A stretch of DNA of 64,000 bases from positions 62,001-126,000 of the forward strand of contig JBNLBF010000004.1 in NCBI GenBank assembly GCA_050302475.1, read 5' to 3'. The translations under genes were made by a program, and so were the position numbers. Positions 1-7,225 of the stretch are shown here, piece by piece. Below the pieces are notes generated by a model. It did no database searches. It had not been told where the DNA came from and saw nothing but the letters and a program-made list of their open reading frames with translations. Numbering within the stretch: the stretch's first letter is position 1; the number at the start of each line of letters is the position of its first letter. Source of the DNA: NORP23 sp050302475. Lineage in GTDB: Bacteria > Pseudomonadota > Alphaproteobacteria > Rhodobacterales > Rhodobacteraceae.

Positions 1-281
1 CGGATGGCCCAGCCCGCATTCACGTCGCGCATGATATGTTCGATCGACGCAAAGGCCAGATCAACATGCGGCGTATAATGCATCGCCAGAACGATGCCGG
101 TCACAATCTGCAACACAAGGCAGAATGCCAGCACAATGCCCCAGATCCACCACCAGTTAAGGTTCTTCGGTGTCGGGATCATCAGCGTGCCGTAAATCAG
201 GCCAACAATCGGAAGACGTTCATCAAGCCATTTTTCGAAACCGGTTTTCGGCTCGTAATGGTCGTGTGGAATACCGCTCAT
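1..281 (-). CDS. petB: Cytochrome b of the bc1 complex, N-terminal part
   Basis: N-terminal 93 residues of cytochrome b, cut by the window edge. The protein carries quinol oxidation/reduction and the two b hemes of the cytochrome bc1 complex in the inner membrane. The reverse strand starts at the ATG at 281 (MSGIPHDHYEPKTGFEKWL) and continues through the amphipathic start, the NLNWWWIWG entry to the first membrane helix, and the QIVTGIVLAMHYTPH stretch typical of cytochrome b. It lies 11 bp downstream of the Rieske gene on the same strand, the usual petA-petB-petC operon order; petC would lie outside the window. The start is clear; the rest cannot be judged. Confidence 0.95.
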   Translation of the reverse strand, partial: MSGIPHDHYEPKTGFEKWLDERLPIVGLIYGTLMIPTPKNLNWWWIWGIVLAFCLVLQIVTGIVLAMHYTPHVDLAFASIEHIMRDVNAGWAI

Positions 282-292
282 ATCGTCCTCCC

Positions 293-850
293 TCAGCCCA
301 GTTTAATTACAGAATCGGAGATGAAGGCTGCAACCGGAACCGGAAGGTTCTCGGGTGCTGGGCCTTTGCGGATACGGCCGGCGGTGTCGTAATGTGACCC
401 GTGACACGGGCAGAACCAACCGCCAAAATCTCCGGCGTCACCCAACGGCACACAGCCGAGGTGGGTACAGACACCCATCATCACCAACCATTCACCTGCC
501 TCATCAAGCGTGCGGTTCTGGTCCTCGGCGTCAGCCTGATCACCTAGATTGCTATTGCGCGCATGATCGTCCGGCAGACTTGAAGGGTCGACCGCACGGG
601 CGGCGTCAATCTCTTCTTGCGTCCGGCGACGGATGAAAACGGGTTTACCTCGCCATTTCACCGTGATCTGCGTGCCGGGCTCGATACCAGAAACATCCAC
701 CTCGATGGAAGCCAAAGCCTGTACATCAGCACTGGCATTCATCTGGTTGACCAGCGGCCAAACCGCCGCCCCGGTTGCGACAGCACCAGCCGATGCTGTT
801 GCAAAATACAGAAAATCGCGGCGTGAGCCTGTATCTTCTTCTTGCGACAA
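293..850 (-). CDS. petA: Ubiquinol-cytochrome c reductase Rieske iron-sulfur subunit
   Basis: Rieske 2Fe-2S subunit of cytochrome bc1, 185 residues. A twin-arginine motif (SRRDF, residues 9-13) precedes a single uncleaved membrane anchor (about 14-36). The cluster ligands sit in CTHLGC (C128, H130, C133) and CPCHGSHY (C147, C149, H150). The open frame extends upstream to 952, but no ATG there gives a plausible Rieske N-terminus. I choose the TTG at 850 because it is preceded by a GA-rich ribosome site (GGGAGAG) and gives the family length of about 185-190 residues with the RR motif near the start. First gene of petABC, divergent from trmL with a 155-bp intergenic region that must hold its promoter. 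Confidence 0.95.
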   Translation of the reverse strand: MSQEEDTGSRRDFLYFATASAGAVATGAAVWPLVNQMNASADVQALASIEVDVSGIEPGTQITVKWRGKPVFIRRRTQEEIDAARAVDPSSLPDDHARNSNLGDQADAEDQNRTLDEAGEWLVMMGVCTHLGCVPLGDAGDFGGWFCPCHGSHYDTAGRIRKGPAPENLPVPVAAFISDSVIKLG

Positions 851-1005
851 AGGATACTCTCCCTCTCTGTCTGCCCCTGAAGGGGTGGATAAATAACTGA
901 GTCCGCTTGCACAGCCGACAAGGTTTGTGCCCAAATACACTTGCAAAAGCAACAGGTCCAGCGGACTTTGCGCCGCAGCCGTTACTAATTTGGAAAAATC
1001 CCTCT

Positions 1006-1449
1006 ATGACGATCCGTCTGGCAGCGTTTCAGCCTGATATTGCACAAAATTTAGGGGGCATGATTCGCCTCGCGGCCTGTATGAATATCCCTATAGAGGT
1101 AATTGAACCGTGCGGATTCCCCTTTTCGGTTAAGGCTTTGCGACGTGCGGCAATGGATTACGCCGATCTGGCGCAGATAGAGAGACACGATTCTTGGTCC
1201 GCATTTCAGGCTGCATCCAATGGTCGCATCGTTCTGATGACAACCGAAGGCGCAACTGATCTGTACGATTTTACCTTTCAACCCGATGATATCATCCTTG
1301 TGGGTCGCGAAAGCGCCGGGGTGCCGCCTGACATTCATGCTGCTGCCGATGCGCGTATTCGGATTCCGATGCCGGGGGGCGGGCGATCGCTGAATGTCGC
1401 CATGTCGGCCGGAATTGCAGTGGCTGAAGCCTTGCGCCAGTTACGTTAG
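1006..1449 (+). CDS. trmL: tRNA (cytidine/uridine-2'-O-)-methyltransferase TrmL family
   Basis: SPOUT-class methyltransferase, 147 residues, which modifies the wobble base (position 34) of leucine tRNAs in characterised TrmL. Features seen: the N-terminal PDIAQNLGGMIRLA segment and the C-terminal knot motifs LVGRESAGVP and IPMPGGGRSLNVAMSAGIAV that bind S-adenosylmethionine. The frame is open upstream to 907, but the family starts at the ATG at 1006 (MTIRLAAFQPDIAQN). It diverges from petA, a neighbourhood common in Rhodobacteraceae. Its last 4 bases overlap the end of the convergent DUF1801 gene. Confidence 0.92.
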   Translation: MTIRLAAFQPDIAQNLGGMIRLAACMNIPIEVIEPCGFPFSVKALRRAAMDYADLAQIERHDSWSAFQAASNGRIVLMTTEGATDLYDFTFQPDDIILVGRESAGVPPDIHAAADARIRIPMPGGGRSLNVAMSAGIAVAEALRQLR

Positions 1450-1865
1450 CGCGGATATTTCGCCCGCATATCTTTGACCGAGGTTGCGATCAGATCCTCC
1501 AACACTTCCAGATCAATGTCTTCGAGCTTGTTAATATAGAGGCAGGACTTCCCCGTCTTATACTTGCCCAACTTCGCCAGCTTGTCCGCATATGCGTCAA
1601 ATCCCGGCATGATATAGACGGATAAAGAGGATTTGCGCGGCGACAGGCCGGTGATCATCCAGTCACCGGTTTTACCGCTTTCATATTTATAGGTGTAGGT
1701 GTCGAATCCGATAATCGCACTGCCCCACATTTTTGCGGGCGCACCGGTCACCCGTGTCATGATGTCGGCCACCACTTCGGCATCAGCCCGGCGCTTGTCA
1801 TTTTCGACCGAAGCCAGAAATTCTTCGACTGCCTGATCCGTTTGCTTGGTTTTCGCTTCCGCCAT
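1446..1865 (-). CDS. DUF1801 (YdhG-like) domain protein
   Basis: A 139-residue cytosolic protein recognised as the DUF1801 family from the AEVVADIMTRVTGAPAKMWG stretch, the GFDTYTYKYESG core, and a C-terminal half with YKTGKSCLYINKLEDID. The biochemical role of this family is not established, so I assign none. It lies 8 bp upstream of nothing on its own strand except the manC stop: manC (same strand) ends at 1874, so the two are likely cotranscribed, with DUF1801 last. Its 3' end overlaps the 3' end of trmL by 4 bases. Confidence 0.85.
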   Translation of the reverse strand: MAEAKTKQTDQAVEEFLASVENDKRRADAEVVADIMTRVTGAPAKMWGSAIIGFDTYTYKYESGKTGDWMITGLSPRKSSLSVYIMPGFDAYADKLAKLGKYKTGKSCLYINKLEDIDLEVLEDLIATSVKDMRAKYPR

Positions 1866-1873
1866 ATCGCCCC

Positions 1874-3307
1874 CTATGTTCGGGCGTAGATATCCTCGTA
1901 GCGCACGATGTCATCCTCGCCCAGATAGGCGCCAGATTGCACCTCGATCAGGTGCAAATCAACCTTGCCGGGATTTTCCAGCCGGTGAACAGCGCCAAGG
2001 GGAATATAGGTGGATTCGTTTTCGCCCAGCAATTTAACCTCCTCACCGACGGTTACATTTGCCGCGCCGCTGACGACAACCCAATGTTCCGCACGATGAA
2101 CGTGACTTTGCAGCGACAGTTTCGCGCCGGGTTTCACCATAATGCGTTTGACCTGAAACCGCTCGCCCAGTGCCAAGGTTTCGTACCAGCCCCACGGGCG
2201 ATAGCATTTCGGGAATTCGACGGCTTGCTTCTCGCCCGCCTGTTGCATGGCCTTAACTGCATCGCGCACCTCTTGCGAGCGATCCATGTCCGCGACCAGC
2301 ACAGCGTCACCGGTCGCCACCGCGACGATATTATTCAGCCCGATACCAACCATCGCCATGTCCGGATCGTCGGATCGTAGCAGTGTTTCCTTACAGTCAA
2401 TCGCCCAGACATTGCCCTGTTGCGCCACGCCCGAGCTGTCCGGATCACTTTCCTGCCAGACCGTGCGCCACGTCCCCAGATCGTTCCAACCCGAATCCAT
2501 CGGCACAACTTTACCGCCGCTGACCCGTTCCATAATCGCATAGTCGATGGAGATATCTTCCGCCTGCGCGAAAGCTTCCGACAGCCGTTCGAAATCCAGA
2601 TCGGATTGACGGTTATTGACCGACTCTGTCACCGGTGCAATCAAATCAGGCGCATGTTTCTCAAAGGCTTCCAGAATACTTTTGGCGGAAAAACAGAACG
2701 ACCCCGAATTCCACAAATACCGACCGGAGGCGAGCATTTCTTCGGCGCGCGCCGCATCAGGCTTTTCCACAAACCCGAGGAAATCCTGCGCCGACTCCGA
2801 CACTTCACCCGGCAGTTCAATATATCCAAACCCGGTTTCAGGGCGCGTTGGTTTGATCCCGAACGTCACCAGATGCCCCTCTGCCGCGGCAGCGATCGCT
2901 TTGTGAACGGCGGACAGATACGCCGCTTCGTCATGATGCAAATGATCAGATGACAGAACCACCATGATGCCGTCTGGGTCCTTTTCGGCGATGATCTGCG
3001 CTGCTGCCAGAATGGCCGGAGCCGTGTTGCGAGCTACCGGTTCGATAATGATCGTGCCGCCCTCAACCTCCGCCGCTAACATCTGTTCCGCAACGGTGAA
3101 TCGGAAATCATTGCCGGTCAGCAGGATAGGCGGCTGAAACCCGTCCATCATGCGCCGAAGCGTTAGCTGAAACAGCGAGGCCCCTCCGGAGAAAGGGACA
3201 AATTGTTTGGGAAATGATTTCCGTGAAACCGGCCATAATCGCGTGCCGCTACCGCCGCACAAGATTACAGGATAGACCCCCAGGTCCGAAAATAATGCTT
3301 TGCTCAT
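1874..3307 (-). CDS. manC: Mannose-1-phosphate guanylyltransferase / mannose-6-phosphate isomerase
   Basis: Bifunctional type II enzyme of 477 residues that makes GDP-mannose for surface polysaccharides (also called AlgA or XanB). The N-terminal nucleotidyltransferase domain (about 1-290) shows the signature CGGSGTRLWPVSRKSFPKQF (19-20 residues from residue 17), then SSDHLHHDE and GFVEKPDAA. The C-terminal cupin isomerase domain (about 350-475) carries RPWGWYETL and SHVHRAEHWVVVSGAA with the metal-binding histidines. Length matches the family. No manB or polysaccharide cluster is adjacent; downstream is the DUF1801 gene. The start at 3307 is the usual one for the family. Confidence 0.95.
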   Translation of the reverse strand: MSKALFSDLGVYPVILCGGSGTRLWPVSRKSFPKQFVPFSGGASLFQLTLRRMMDGFQPPILLTGNDFRFTVAEQMLAAEVEGGTIIIEPVARNTAPAILAAAQIIAEKDPDGIMVVLSSDHLHHDEAAYLSAVHKAIAAAAEGHLVTFGIKPTRPETGFGYIELPGEVSESAQDFLGFVEKPDAARAEEMLASGRYLWNSGSFCFSAKSILEAFEKHAPDLIAPVTESVNNRQSDLDFERLSEAFAQAEDISIDYAIMERVSGGKVVPMDSGWNDLGTWRTVWQESDPDSSGVAQQGNVWAIDCKETLLRSDDPDMAMVGIGLNNIVAVATGDAVLVADMDRSQEVRDAVKAMQQAGEKQAVEFPKCYRPWGWYETLALGERFQVKRIMVKPGAKLSLQSHVHRAEHWVVVSGAANVTVGEEVKLLGENESTYIPLGAVHRLENPGKVDLHLIEVQSGAYLGEDDIVRYEDIYART

Positions 3308-3362
3308 GCAGAAGCCTTGTCAGTATCCATTTAACAAATGCTTTACCACGAACGAAAATATA

Positions 3363-3386
3363 AAGGCACCCGTTTCCAGGTGCCTT
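3363..3386 (-). terminator. Rho-independent terminator of the small exported protein gene
   Basis: Perfect 8-bp stem AAGGCACC / GGTGCCTT with an 8-base loop, 24 bases downstream of the stop of the 3410-3634 gene. Read on the minus strand it is followed by an AT-rich run (TATATTTTCG). It separates that gene from manC. Confidence 0.8.
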
Positions 3387-3409
3387 GCAATAAGCTCAGG
3401 TGGCTTGAT

Positions 3410-3634
3410 TTATCCCGCTACGACAGCCGGTGTAGGTGTGTCGTCGTCGTTCTGAGAAATCGCCAGAGCGATCAGGGCAATTGCCAGGAGCGGGATGATC
3501 CAGAAGCCAGAGCTGCCCATGGATTCTGTCGATTCTACCATCGGAGCAGCCGGTGCAACATAAGCAACCGAACCTGCCATAGCGGTTCCAGCCAGTGTAA
3601 AGAATGCCAGAACAGAAGCGATAAGTGTTTTCAT
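3410..3634 (-). CDS. Small exported protein with C-terminal membrane helix
   Basis: 74 residues. A clear signal peptide (MKTLIASVLAFFTLAGTAMA, about residues 1-20) is followed by a short Pro/Ala/Ser linker, one hydrophobic helix (FWIIPLLAIALIALAIS, about 44-60) and an acidic NDDDTPTP tail. Small proteins with this plan are common in Rhodobacteraceae, sometimes mislabelled as ferrochelatase; I know of no assigned function. It is a separate transcription unit, with a strong terminator downstream and 158 bp of AT-rich DNA upstream. A ribosome site (AAAGGGAGAAAT) precedes the ATG. The short length would make it easy to miss, but the signal peptide and terminator make a real gene likely. Confidence 0.85.
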   Translation of the reverse strand: MKTLIASVLAFFTLAGTAMAGSVAYVAPAAPMVESTESMGSSGFWIIPLLAIALIALAISQNDDDTPTPAVVAG

Positions 3635-3792
3635 TGGTATTTCTCCCTTTCAACGAGTGATGTGCCGCGTATAGACCGTTTTATTAACAATTGCAGTGTG
3701 AATTATAACTTGATGGGGGATTCCTGCCGAAACCGTTGCAATTATGCATACACAACGGCGCGAACCCTCTTATAGAGACGATAATCTCACAC

Positions 3793-4347
3793 TCAGCGCG
3801 GGCTGCGCTTTGCCAAAATGCGCTGCAAGGTACGGCGATGCATATTTAACCGACGGGCGGTTTCGGAAACATTTCGGTCACACAGTTCATAAACCCGTTG
3901 GATATGTTCCCATTTCACCCGGTCCGCCGACATCGGGTTTTCCGGTGGCGGAGGTTTCCCCTCGTCAGGTGTTAACAATGCGTTGGTAATGTCGTTGGCA
4001 TCCGCCGGCTTCGAAAGATAGTCGGCCGCGCCAATCTTGACGGCAGCCACCGCCGTGGCAATGGCACCATATCCGGTCAATACCACGATTTTTGAATCCG
4101 GACGGACTTCGCGCAGAGCCTCAACAATATCCAGACCGCTTCCGTCTTCCAGCCGCAGATCAACGACCGCATAAGCAGGTGGATTTTGTGTAACCGCTCG
4201 CCGCGCTTCCTCAACTGACAAGGCTTGAGTAACGGAAAATCCGCGTTTCTCCATCGCGCGCGCCAATCGGCGCAGGAATGGTTCATCATCGTCAAGAAGT
4301 AAAAGGGAATTGTCTTCGCCGATTTCCTGCAGGCCGGTATCAGGCAT
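3793..4347 (-). CDS. regA: Redox response regulator RegA/PrrA/ActR
   Basis: 184 residues, the same length as Rhodobacter RegA. The receiver domain (about 13-130) has the acidic DDDE pocket and phosphoacceptor D63 in VVDLRLEDGSG. A proline-rich linker (GKPPPPENP) leads to a Fis-type helix-turn-helix at the C-terminus (CDRNVSETARRLNMHRRTLQ), which is nearly invariant in RegA orthologues. RegA controls photosynthesis, respiration, carbon and nitrogen fixation genes in response to the quinone pool; targets such as petABC and hemF occur in this window, but regulation of them is inference. It is divergent from regB. senC, usually next to regA, is not here. Confidence 0.95.
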   Translation of the reverse strand: MPDTGLQEIGEDNSLLLLDDDEPFLRRLARAMEKRGFSVTQALSVEEARRAVTQNPPAYAVVDLRLEDGSGLDIVEALREVRPDSKIVVLTGYGAIATAVAAVKIGAADYLSKPADANDITNALLTPDEGKPPPPENPMSADRVKWEHIQRVYELCDRNVSETARRLNMHRRTLQRILAKRSPR

Positions 4348-4508
4348 TACTCACTCCCTTCAAATCTGGAAGTATTCTAATCTGTCGATTCCGGCAGGTC
4401 CAGCCCTTCACATTCAATTCGTTATATCTTCACCCCGGTTTCCGTAGCGAAACCCGGTTATTGGCACTAATTCTTTGACGTTCCAGACCACACTGATAAA
4501 CCATATCC

Positions 4509-5909
4509 ATGCAAAGACACGCGCAGCCCAACCTCCTTTCATCCAATCGCAACAACTGGATGCGGCAGCGAACGTTTGTGGTTCTGCGCTGGGTGGCAAT
4601 CCTCGGTCAAATTACCGCAATCCTGATAGCCAGCCTTTGGATAGGACTGGATTTGCCGCTGGAACTCTGTCTGGCGGTGATCGGCATATCCGTTGCCTTG
4701 AACATTGTGGCGACAATTTTGTTTCCGGCTAACAATCGGCTGTCTGAAAAAAATGCGTTTTACACGCTGTCATTCGATCTTCTGCAACTGGCCGCCTTGC
4801 TATATTTGACCGGAGGATTGTCCAATCCATTTTCGGTGCTGCTTCTGGCACCGGTAATTGTTTCCGCGTCTACCCTGTCAGCCCGCTCGACGGCACTCCT
4901 TGGAACGGCTTTCGTTATCCTTAGCGCTGTATTGTTGGAGTCGTATATCCCGCTTCAATTATCGGACGGAACGTTGGTATCTCCGCCCAGATTGATGATA
5001 TTTGGAAGCTGGGTTGCGCTTACGGTCGCGGTGGTTTTTCTGGCGATCTATGCAAGACGCGTAGCCGTCGAAACCTACACAATGTCCGAAGCCTTGACCG
5101 CAACGAGGCTGGCCTTGGGGAGGGAGCAGCAGCTAACCGCCCTCGGCGGTGTGGTCGCCGCTGCTGCACACGAGTTGGGGACGCCGCTCGCGACGATCAA
5201 ACTGGTTGCGCGGGAGTTGGCAGATGAACTGTCCGATATGAAAGAGCTTTCTCAGGATGCTGAACTGATTGCCAGTCAGGCGGATCGCTGTCGTGATATT
5301 CTTAGGGGCATGGGGCGCCGTGGCAAAGACGATATTCTGGTGCAATCCTCCGCCATTTCCGTGATCGTTGAAGAGGCGGCAGAGCCGCATATCGACAGGG
5401 GAAAGCAGGTGCATTTCCAGTCTGGCGCGATGGGGAAACCGGAATCTCCGGCACCGCAACCTGAAATCCGGCATATGCCCGAACTGATCCACGGATTGCG
5501 CAATCTGATACAGAACGCTGTGGATTTCTCGTCGGCCAATGTCTGGATTGATGTGAGCTGGGACCAATCGGATTTACGGATTACCATTTCCGACGACGGT
5601 TCCGGATATCCGCCAGAACTTCTGGGTCGTATCGGTGATCCTTTTTTGCACCGGCGCACAGGTGTCATTCCACAAAAGGATCCCCGCAAAGGATACGAAG
5701 GGATGGGTCTAGGCCTGTTTATCGCGAAAACGCTTCTGGAAGGGAGCGGAGCAGACATAAGTTTCGATAATGCCGAAGATTTGGGGAATGCTGCGGTTCA
5801 CAGCTCAACAGGGGCAGTCGTCACCATTGAGTGGAAGCTTAGCGATATAGTTGTCCCGAAATCGGAACGCCGCGGTCCTTTGGGCGATAACCAGCCGTTT
5901 ACTTATTAA
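4509..5909 (+). CDS. regB: Redox sensor histidine kinase RegB/PrrB/ActS
   Basis: 466-residue membrane kinase. Six hydrophobic segments fill about residues 22-182. The ubiquinone-binding motif GGLSNPF lies at 102-108. The dimerisation/phosphoacceptor site is HELGTPLATIKL with H221. The redox-active cysteine is present (C261 in QADRCRDILR, equivalent to C265 of R. capsulatus). The ATPase domain has the N box around N336, DDGSG and GMGLGLFIAKTLL. All hallmarks of a working RegB are therefore present. Divergent from regA across 161 bp, which must contain both promoters. The ribosome site before the ATG at 4509 is weak, as seen for some RegB genes. The next gene is a PAS protein in the same direction. 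Confidence 0.95.
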   Translation: MQRHAQPNLLSSNRNNWMRQRTFVVLRWVAILGQITAILIASLWIGLDLPLELCLAVIGISVALNIVATILFPANNRLSEKNAFYTLSFDLLQLAALLYLTGGLSNPFSVLLLAPVIVSASTLSARSTALLGTAFVILSAVLLESYIPLQLSDGTLVSPPRLMIFGSWVALTVAVVFLAIYARRVAVETYTMSEALTATRLALGREQQLTALGGVVAAAAHELGTPLATIKLVARELADELSDMKELSQDAELIASQADRCRDILRGMGRRGKDDILVQSSAISVIVEEAAEPHIDRGKQVHFQSGAMGKPESPAPQPEIRHMPELIHGLRNLIQNAVDFSSANVWIDVSWDQSDLRITISDDGSGYPPELLGRIGDPFLHRRTGVIPQKDPRKGYEGMGLGLFIAKTLLEGSGADISFDNAEDLGNAAVHSSTGAVVTIEWKLSDIVVPKSERRGPLGDNQPFTY

Positions 5910-5950
5910 ATTCTCATTAATCATGATGCGATACGAAGATCCTTCGACCA

Positions 5951-5983
5951 AGGAGGTGATTCCTGATGTTATCCCAGACGTGA
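5951..5983 (+). promoter_or_regulatory. Strong ribosome site followed by a five-codon in-frame mini-ORF
   Basis: AGGAGGTGAT at 5951-5960, an almost complete complement of the 16S anti-Shine-Dalgarno end, is followed by ATG at 5966. That ATG opens a five-codon reading frame (MLSQT) ending with TGA at 5981-5983. The frame is the same as that of the PAS gene, whose apparent GTG start at 6002 has no good ribosome site. It is either a leader peptide feeding the downstream start by reinitiation, or the true start interrupted by a nonsense codon. Confidence 0.55.
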
Positions 5984-6001
5984 GATGGTGCGGCCAGTTG
6001 G

Positions 6002-7225
6002 GTGCAGGCTATCCTGCCAAATACCCTGTTCACGGTCCTGATCTGGGTCGCTTTGGTGGCTGCGGGAGGACTGGCGATACCTTTGATCAAACGTTTTCAA
6101 CGTTTGATCACAAGACGTTCGAAACTTGACTCGCTAGAAACCGGACCCGTTCAACATCTGAGCCGTGCGATTACCACACAATCGCTGCCTGTCTGGATGA
6201 TGGACAAAGACGGGGCATTCACCTGGGGCAATCAGGCATTCCTGAATCTGGCACAGGAGCTTCACGTAACCGAGGACGCACTTGCCGATATTCTGAATCA
6301 GATATCGCCTGCCGATCTGCCGCACAATATTGACGACCAGAAACTACTCTATTCCGGATCGGTTACCGAATTCGAGGGCGGAAAAATCGGAATTGCTTTG
6401 CCGGGAAAAGACCTTGTTGATTCTCGTAACTCTTTGAATCGTTTGATGGAGACCCTGTCGGTGACGTTTGCCAACCTCCCTGTTGGTCTGGCAATTTTCG
6501 ACAAGGACGATTGTATTTCACAATTTAACCCGGCTCTCACCCAGGTGCTTGGGCTGGATCCGACCTGGCTGGCAAGGCGACCAACCTTTAAGTCTGTTTT
6601 GGAAAAACTGCGCGAGGCGAGGCGTCTTCCACATCAACGCGACTTTCTGTCTTGGCGCAGGTTGCTGACGCGCATGTCAGAAGTTGAAGACGGCAACAGC
6701 TATTCTGATCTTTGGTATTTGGCCGACGGTACGGTGCTGCAGGTGAGCGGTCGGGCCCATAAACAAGGGGCGCGCACCTATCTGTTTGAAGATATCACAG
6801 CACGCGTCACCCTGGAACGACAGCATTTCGCGGAAACCTCGCTGAATCAGGCCGTGCTGGATCAGATTTCTGATGGCGTGATGGTGTTGAACACCGCTGG
6901 CAATCTTGTATTTGCCAATACGGTTTGCGATCGGCTTTTGGATATTGATACGGCTACGACGGTGGAAAACGTTCAATTGAGCCTGTTCGAAAACCGCTTC
7001 CCTCTTAATAATCATGAGTTCTGGGCGGAGCTAAGAAACTATCTGTCGGCAACAGAAAACCGAACTCATTGGCGGTCTCGGGTCTGGACGGACAGGTATG
7101 TACCTGTAGATATTTTCCCCATGCCTGATGGGTCAACGCTACTGCTTTTCAGCGCCCGGAAAGAAGTACGTCAACCCGTCGAGCTTGTCGAAACCGATCA
7201 GGCAAAACGATCACAATCAGCCTAA
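6002..7225 (+). CDS. Membrane-anchored PAS-domain protein without kinase domain
   Basis: 407 residues from a GTG at 6002. One N-terminal membrane helix (about 8-28) is followed by three PAS-like segments: about 60-110 (LPVWMMDKDGAFTWGNQAFL), 155-270 (LPVGLAIFDKDDCISQFNPA) and 285-390 (ISDGVMVLNTAGNLVFANTV). There is no histidine kinase, GGDEF or other output domain. Comparable PAS proteins lie downstream of regB in other Rhodobacteraceae; the function is unknown to me, but redox or signal sensing is likely. The open frame continues in phase upstream to an ATG with an excellent ribosome site at 5966, but a TGA at 5981 separates the two. Its TAA stop directly abuts the glpK stop codon with no spacer. 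Confidence 0.85.
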   Translation: MQAILPNTLFTVLIWVALVAAGGLAIPLIKRFQRLITRRSKLDSLETGPVQHLSRAITTQSLPVWMMDKDGAFTWGNQAFLNLAQELHVTEDALADILNQISPADLPHNIDDQKLLYSGSVTEFEGGKIGIALPGKDLVDSRNSLNRLMETLSVTFANLPVGLAIFDKDDCISQFNPALTQVLGLDPTWLARRPTFKSVLEKLREARRLPHQRDFLSWRRLLTRMSEVEDGNSYSDLWYLADGTVLQVSGRAHKQGARTYLFEDITARVTLERQHFAETSLNQAVLDQISDGVMVLNTAGNLVFANTVCDRLLDIDTATTVENVQLSLFENRFPLNNHEFWAELRNYLSATENRTHWRSRVWTDRYVPVDIFPMPDGSTLLLFSARKEVRQPVELVETDQAKRSQSA

